Origin: Actinomycetota bacterium
GTDB lineage: Bacteria > Actinomycetota > Actinomycetes > S36-B12
DNA length: 10,202 nucleotides
Direction of reading: 5' to 3'
NCBI GenBank assembly: GCA_016870425.1
Contig: VGBQ01000089.1
Location: 1-10,202 of the forward strand
A program made the position numbers and the translations under genes. This document shows positions 6,079 through 10,202 of this stretch, piece after piece. The notes beneath the pieces were generated by a model. That model saw only the letters and a program-made list of their open reading frames with translations. It was not told the origin of the DNA and did not search any database. Numbering within the stretch: the first letter of the stretch is position 1; each line of letters opens with the position of its first letter.

Positions 6079-6897
6079 ATGGCAAAGGACAGGGAGTCCA
6101 AGAGCACGCGCGAGAAGGCCGCCGCGGCCAGGGCCGAGCAGGTGGCCAAGGAGAAGCGCCGCGAGCGCACGGTCCGCATCGTCGGTGCCATCGGCGTGGT
6201 CGTCGTGGTCCTGCTCATCATCGGACTCGCGGTCGTCGTGCCGCGCCTGTCGGGTGACTCCTCCGCCAACGGGGGCACACCTATGCCGGCACCCGATCCC
6301 AACGCCGCTGTGCCCACGGGCGTCTACGGTGCCGATGGCGTCGCGCCCTGGGGAGTGCCGGTCGGTTCGGCGCCCGAGACCGCTCCGCTGCTCGAGCTCT
6401 GGGAGGACTTCCAGTGCCCCGCGTGCGGGTCGCTCGAGGAGCTCAACGGCGCGGGCATCCAAAGCCTCGCGACCGACGGCAAGGTGCGCCTGGTCTGGCG
6501 TCCGACCGCCTTCCTCGACAACAACCTGGGCAACAACTCCTCCGCGGCCGCCATCAATGCCTGGGGCTGCGCAATCGACGCCGGCAAGACGGTCGAGTAC
6601 CACGACGCGATCTTCGCCAACCAGCCCACGACGGAGGGCGAGGGCTGGACCAACGAGCAGTTCACGTCCTTCGCCGAGCAGTCGGGCATCACCGGCGTGC
6701 CGCTCGAGCAGTTCAACGACTGCCTAACGAGCAACCGCTACCTCGGCTGGGCAGCCAACTCCACGCAAGCCTTCTACGACGCCAATGTCGAGGGCACCCC
6801 CCGAGGTGTGCTCAACGGCACCCCCATCGAGGGCGGTCAGCTCGCGGACCAGGCCGTCCTCGAGAAGCTCGTCGAGGAAGCGGCAGCGAAGCAATAG
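6079..6897 (+). CDS. Membrane-anchored DsbA-like thiol oxidoreductase (thioredoxin fold)
   Basis: A 272-residue protein with a highly charged cytoplasmic N-terminus (1-33, rich in K, R and E; probably helical), one membrane anchor at about 34-56 and an extracytoplasmic DsbA-type domain. The active site is C113-P-A-C116 in ELWEDFQCPACGSLEEL, and the cis-proline loop is GTPRGVLNG with T240-P241. The helical insertion between them carries two more cysteines (C164, C215) that could form a structural disulfide. It should make or rearrange disulfides in exported proteins, as related DsbA-like proteins do in Actinobacteria. I prefer ATG 6079 because it fits the charged N-terminus. A GGAGG at 6062-6066 is 12 bases upstream, rather far, so the TTG at 6067 is less likely but open. 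Lgt follows after 21 bp, placing two envelope-protein maturation genes together. Confidence 0.92.
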   Translation: MAKDRESKSTREKAAAARAEQVAKEKRRERTVRIVGAIGVVVVVLLIIGLAVVVPRLSGDSSANGGTPMPAPDPNAAVPTGVYGADGVAPWGVPVGSAPETAPLLELWEDFQCPACGSLEELNGAGIQSLATDGKVRLVWRPTAFLDNNLGNNSSAAAINAWGCAIDAGKTVEYHDAIFANQPTTEGEGWTNEQFTSFAEQSGITGVPLEQFNDCLTSNRYLGWAANSTQAFYDANVEGTPRGVLNGTPIEGGQLADQAVLEKLVEEAAAKQ

Positions 6898-6918
6898 CGT
6901 CGCTGCCACTCGCCGACC

Positions 6919-7890
6919 GTGGATCTTCTCGCCTTCATCCCGAGCCCCAGTCAGGGGACCTGGAGCCTCGGCCCCATCCCCGTGCGGGCCTACGCCCTGC
7001 TCATCATCGCGGGGATCATCGTCGCGGTCGTGGTCGGCTCGCGCCGCTATGTGGCGCGGGGCGGCAGCGCGGGGGTCATCGGCGACATCGCCCTGTGGGC
7101 CGTGCCCTTCGGGATCGTCGGCGGGCGGATCTACCACGTCGTCACCGACTGGCAGCTCTACTTCGCGCCCGGCGGCTCGGGCATCGTCGGTGCGCTACGC
7201 ATCTGGGATGGCGGACTGGGCATCTGGGGTGCGGTGGCGCTGGGGGGCCTCGGGGCGTGGATCGCTGCGCGACGCCTGGGAGTGGCGCTGCCGCCGATCG
7301 CCGACGCGATCGCACCCGGCATCGCGCTTGCCCAGGCCATCGGCCGCTGGGGCAATTGGTTCAATCAGGAGCTCTTCGGCGCTCCCACGACCCTGCCCTG
7401 GGGGCTGCAGATCGCACCGCAGTACCGCCCCGAGGGTTACGCCGATTTCGCCACCTTCCATCCGACGTTCCTCTACGAGTCCCTGTGGATGCTCGGGGTC
7501 GCGCTCGTGCTCATCTGGGCCGACAAGCGCTTCCGGATGGGTCACGGTCGCGTCTTCGCGCTCTACGTCCTGCTCTACTGCCTCGGCCGTGTGTGGATCG
7601 AATACCTGCGCATCGACACCGCCAACACGATCCTCGGCGTGCGCCTCAACGTCTGGACCTCGATCCTCGTCGGACTCGGTGCGCTGGCCTACCTGATCAT
7701 CTCGGCCCGCCTGCGCCCCGGACGCGAGGAGGTCAGGCCACCGGAGAAGTACCTCGAGCGCGAGCGCCTGGAGGAGGCACGGGAAGCCAAGGCCGCCCCC
7801 AGGGAAGCCGCACGCGTCGTCGAGGTCGCACCCGAGAACCCCGGCGGCCCCGAGGACCCGGGCACCGCCCCACCCGCTCGCACTCCTTGA
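6919..7890 (+). CDS. lgt: Prolipoprotein diacylglyceryl transferase
   Basis: An integral membrane enzyme that transfers diacylglycerol from phosphatidylglycerol to the lipobox cysteine of prolipoproteins, the first step of lipoprotein maturation. The 323-residue protein has a periplasmic-start motif IPSPSQGTWSLGPIPVRAYAL, GGRIYHVVTDW (H73, counterpart of the E. coli H103 region), the signature GRWGNWFNQELFG at 142-154 with conserved Arg and Asn, HPTFLYESLW at 181-190 and GRVWIEYLRID at 223-232. About seven hydrophobic helices are visible. The start is GTG 6919, the only suitable one before the conserved N-terminus, and it has no clear Shine-Dalgarno; coupling to the DsbA-like gene 21 bp upstream is likely. 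After residue 264 there is a 59-residue hydrophilic tail rich in E, R, P and A, longer than the E. coli-type enzyme and probably cytoplasmic and disordered. Confidence 0.97.
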   Translation: MDLLAFIPSPSQGTWSLGPIPVRAYALLIIAGIIVAVVVGSRRYVARGGSAGVIGDIALWAVPFGIVGGRIYHVVTDWQLYFAPGGSGIVGALRIWDGGLGIWGAVALGGLGAWIAARRLGVALPPIADAIAPGIALAQAIGRWGNWFNQELFGAPTTLPWGLQIAPQYRPEGYADFATFHPTFLYESLWMLGVALVLIWADKRFRMGHGRVFALYVLLYCLGRVWIEYLRIDTANTILGVRLNVWTSILVGLGALAYLIISARLRPGREEVRPPEKYLERERLEEAREAKAAPREAARVVEVAPENPGGPEDPGTAPPARTP

Positions 7891-7901
7891 CCGACGCGCC
7901 C

Positions 7902-7910
7902 TGATAGGGT
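7902..7910 (+). promoter_or_regulatory. Candidate extended -10 promoter for gltB
   Basis: TGATAGGGT contains a TANNNT -10 hexamer (TAGGGT, 7905-7910) preceded by TGN, the extended -10 form. Transcription would begin near A7918, giving a 65-nt leader before the TTG start of gltB. A TTGACC sits at 7887-7892, but the 12-bp gap to the -10 is too short for a normal -35, so recognition would rest on the extended -10. The position just after the lgt stop and the gap before gltB make a separate gltB promoter reasonable. Confidence 0.45.
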
Positions 7911-7917
7911 TCCCGGC

Positions 7918-7960
7918 ACGGGCCAACGGCGTCCCGTCCTTATCCCGCGTGGGCGGGATA
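7918..7960 (+). promoter_or_regulatory. Two-hairpin 5' leader of gltB
   Basis: Downstream of the predicted transcription start, ACGGG (7918-7922) can pair with CCCGT (7933-7937). Three bases later TATCCCGC (7941-7948) pairs perfectly with GCGGGATA (7953-7960) around a GTGG loop. The ribosome-binding site GGAGGTG starts nine bases after the second stem. CCCG at 7912-7915 can also pair with CGGG at 7919-7922. The perfect eight-base stem is strong; it lacks a T tract, so it is either a weak terminator of the lgt transcript or a structured leader affecting gltB mRNA stability or translation. Confidence 0.45.
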
Positions 7961-7982
7961 TCCGACGTGGAGGTGTGGGCCG

Positions 7983-10202
7983 TTGTCTGTGTCCCCGATG
8001 CCGTTCTCGGCATTTCCGCCTGCCCAGGGTCTCTACGACCCGGCCGCTGAGCATGACGCCTGCGGCGTGGCATTCGTGGCGACGCTCACGGGTCAGGCGT
8101 CGCACGAGATCGTGGCGATGGCTCTCACGGCACTGCTCAACCTCGATCATCGAGGGGCTTCCGGCGCAGAGCCTGACTCGGGGGATGGTGCCGGCATCCT
8201 TCTCCAGGTCCCCGATCGCTTCCTGCGTCGTGTCATCGGAGCCGAACTGCCTCCGGCGGGGGAGTACGCCGTAGGGATCGCCTTCCTGCCAGACGATGAC
8301 GACGACTCGGCCAGCACCCGGCTGCGCATCGAGCAGATCGCGCGAGAGGAGGGTCTCGACGTCGTCGCGTGGCGCGACGTGCCCACCGATCCGTCGGGCC
8401 TGGGCCGGACCGCGCGCAGCGTGATGCCGCGCTTCGAGCAACTGGTCGTGCGTGCTGCGGGGGAGTCTGTGTCCGGCATCGACCTCGAGCGCCGTGCCTT
8501 CTGCTTGCGCAAGCGCGCCGAGCATGAGACCGACGCCTACTTCCCCTCCCTGTCGTGTCGCACGCTCGTCTACAAGGGAATGCTCACCACCCACCAGTTG
8601 GGTGAGTTCTTCCCCGATCTGTCAGACCCTGACATGGAGTCGGCGCTCGCCCTGGTGCACTCCCGATTCAGCACCAACACCTTCCCGTCCTGGCCTCTGG
8701 CGCATCCCTATCGACTCATCGCTCACAACGGCGAGATCAACACCGTCAAAGGCAATCGCAACTGGATGCGTGCGCGCGAAGCCATGCTCGCCTCGGAGCT
8801 CATCCCCGGCGACATCGCTCGCCTCCTCCCCATCTGCACACCCGGTGGCAGCGACTCGGCATCCTTCGATGAGGTCCTCGAGTTGCTGCACCTGGGTGGA
8901 CGCTCGCTGCCGCACGCCGTGCTGATGATGATTCCGGAGGCGTGGGAGAACGACGTCGACATGGACCCTGCGCGGCGTGCGTTTTATGAGTACCACTCCA
9001 CTCTCATGGAGGCATGGGATGGCCCGGCGAATGTCTCATTCACGGATGGCACTGTCATCGGCGCCGTACTCGATCGCAATGGACTCAGGCCGGGTCGATT
9101 CGAGGTGACGGACGCCGGCCTGGTGGTCCTCGCCTCGGAGGCCGGGGTCTTGGACATTGACCCCGCGCAGATCATCCGCAAGGGACGGCTCCAGCCCGGG
9201 CAGATGTTCCTGGTCGACACGCAGGCCGGCCGGATCGTCGAGGATGCCGAGATCAAGTCCGAGCTCGCGGCTGCGGCGCCGTACGCCGACTGGCTTCACG
9301 GGGGTCTGGTCCACCTCGATCTCCTGCCTGATCGCGAGCACATCGTGCATCCGACCGCCTCGGTCGCGCGCCGCCAGCAGACATTCGGCTACACCGAGGA
9401 GGAGTTGCGCCTCATCCTCGCCCCGATGGCCACTGCGGGTGCGGAACCCATCGGCTCCATGGGCACTGACACCCCCGTGGCGGCCCTGTCGGCGCGACCG
9501 CGCCTGCTCTTCGACTACTTCCAGCAGGCCTTCGCGCAGGTCACCAACCCCCCGCTCGATGCGATTCGTGAGGAGATCGTCACCTCCCTGTCCACGGTCA
9601 TCGGACCCGAGGGCAATCTCCTAGAGTCGACTCCCGCGCACTGCCGCCAGGTCGTGCTGCCCTTCCCCATCATCGACAACGACGAACTCGCCAAGATTCT
9701 GCACATCAACTCCGACGGCGACCTCCCGGGATTCGCCGCCGCCAAGATCAGCGGTCTCTACGACATCGATGGCGGTGCCGCTGCCCTGGAGGGCAGGCTC
9801 GAGGAGATCTTCGGCGAGGTCGACGCCATGCTCGATGCGGGCGTGAGATTCCTCGTCCTGTCCGACCGCGATTCCACGACCGACCTCGCCCCGATCCCCT
9901 CATTGCTGCTGTGCTCGGCCGTGCACCACCATCTCGTTCGCCGCAAGACACGCACACAGGTCGCGCTCATCATCGAGGCGGGCGACGTGCGCGAGGTCCA
10001 TCACGCCGCCCTCCTGGTGGGATACGGCGCGGCGGCCATCAACCCCTACCTCGCCATGGAGTCCGTCGAGGATCTGGTCTACCGCGACGTCCTGACGGGG
10101 ATCGCACCGGAGAAGGCGGTGCGCAATCTCGTCAAGGCCCTGGGCAAGGGCCTGCTCAAGGTGATGTCCAAGATGGGTGTGTCGACGGTCGGCTCGTACC
10201 GT
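7983..10202 (+). CDS. gltB: Glutamate synthase large (alpha) subunit, 3' end beyond the window
   Basis: GltB transfers the amide nitrogen of glutamine to 2-oxoglutarate, making two glutamates, with reducing power from GltD. 740 codons are visible, about half of a normal GltB of roughly 1500 residues. The class-II glutamine amidotransferase domain begins at C27 (EHDACGVAF), the nucleophile exposed by removal of a short propeptide. It includes HSRFSTNTFPSWPLAHP from H226, AHNGEINTVKGNRNW at 247-261, CTPGGSDSASFDE from C285 and DRNGLRPGRF from D364. The central domain starts near 485 (EPIGSMGTDTP) and runs to the end of the window with LGKGLLKVMSKMGVSTVGSYR, so the FMN/2-oxoglutarate domain and the glucan-like C-terminal domain are not seen. 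I chose TTG 7983 because GGAGGTG (7969-7975) ends seven bases before it; GTG 7989 and ATG 7998 are in frame but too far from that site. No frameshift or stop is seen. Confidence 0.96.
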   Translation, partial: MSVSPMPFSAFPPAQGLYDPAAEHDACGVAFVATLTGQASHEIVAMALTALLNLDHRGASGAEPDSGDGAGILLQVPDRFLRRVIGAELPPAGEYAVGIAFLPDDDDDSASTRLRIEQIAREEGLDVVAWRDVPTDPSGLGRTARSVMPRFEQLVVRAAGESVSGIDLERRAFCLRKRAEHETDAYFPSLSCRTLVYKGMLTTHQLGEFFPDLSDPDMESALALVHSRFSTNTFPSWPLAHPYRLIAHNGEINTVKGNRNWMRAREAMLASELIPGDIARLLPICTPGGSDSASFDEVLELLHLGGRSLPHAVLMMIPEAWENDVDMDPARRAFYEYHSTLMEAWDGPANVSFTDGTVIGAVLDRNGLRPGRFEVTDAGLVVLASEAGVLDIDPAQIIRKGRLQPGQMFLVDTQAGRIVEDAEIKSELAAAAPYADWLHGGLVHLDLLPDREHIVHPTASVARRQQTFGYTEEELRLILAPMATAGAEPIGSMGTDTPVAALSARPRLLFDYFQQAFAQVTNPPLDAIREEIVTSLSTVIGPEGNLLESTPAHCRQVVLPFPIIDNDELAKILHINSDGDLPGFAAAKISGLYDIDGGAAALEGRLEEIFGEVDAMLDAGVRFLVLSDRDSTTDLAPIPSLLLCSAVHHHLVRRKTRTQVALIIEAGDVREVHHAALLVGYGAAAINPYLAMESVEDLVYRDVLTGIAPEKAVRNLVKALGKGLLKVMSKMGVSTVGSYR

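Noticed and set aside
5719..6603. Antisense open frame (294 codons) opposite trpA and the DsbA-like gene
   Set aside because: It overlaps two well-supported genes, has no recognisable domain and has a low-complexity composition.
6414..7904. Long open + strand frame (496 codons) across the DsbA-like gene and lgt
   Set aside because: It is an out-of-frame shadow of two clear genes. The product is dominated by Arg, Gly, Pro and His with no motif, as expected in GC-rich DNA.
7887..7910. TTGACC plus TAGGGT as a normal -35/-10 pair for gltB
   Set aside because: The spacer is only 12 bp, far from the usual 16-18, and TTGA is part of the lgt stop region; only the extended -10 is kept.
7689..8594. 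Antisense open frame (301 codons) covering the lgt end, the gltB leader and the gltB start
   Set aside because: It is a shadow of lgt and gltB, with no domain and no ribosome-binding site; the + strand genes have full sets of family motifs.
1..10202. CRISPR arrays, transposons, tRNA or rRNA genes, phage genes
   Set aside because: I found no spaced repeats, transposase motifs, tRNA cloverleafs or rRNA sequence; the window is filled with housekeeping genes of uniform composition.

Overview
The window is a high-GC, densely packed stretch of an actinobacterial chromosome. The gene order shows this: a tryptophan-region membrane protein and an HGxxPAAW family protein lead into trpC-trpB-trpA, followed by lgt and then gltB, a neighbourhood typical of Actinobacteria. 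Genes are nearly all on the + strand, with ATGA overlaps and GTG or TTG starts. The DUF2752 and DsbA-like genes hint at an Actinomycetales-type genome, but I cannot name the genus.

Layout: 2-259, 3' end of the tryptophan-region membrane protein; 256-462, HGxxPAAW two-helix membrane protein; 489-1175 and 1223-2599, an OmpR-type response regulator and a HAMP sensor histidine kinase; 2610-3074, DUF2752 membrane protein; a 110-bp gap with two dyads; 3185-3994 trpC; 3987-5207 trpB; 5204-6025 trpA; 6079-6897, membrane-anchored DsbA-like thiol oxidoreductase; 6919-7890 lgt; a 92-bp structured leader; 7983 to the window end, the first half of gltB (glutamate synthase large subunit).

Functionally, trpC, trpB and trpA encode the last steps of tryptophan synthesis and are translationally coupled. 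The DsbA-like protein and Lgt act at the membrane on exported proteins. GltB feeds nitrogen into glutamate. A complete two-component system sits inside the trp neighbourhood, and its target is unknown.

The most unusual structure is the junction between the response regulator and the kinase. Four 17-bp tandem units (1164-1231) each carry an ATGA. As a result the regulator's stop, three six-codon mini-ORFs and the kinase start form a continuous chain of ATGA stop/start overlaps. Because 17 = 3x6-1, adding or losing units would not alter either protein, only the number of termination-reinitiation steps between them. Other points of note are a two-hairpin 5' leader of gltB, a near-perfect 18-bp palindrome before trpC, and a possible leaderless promoter for the DUF2752 gene.
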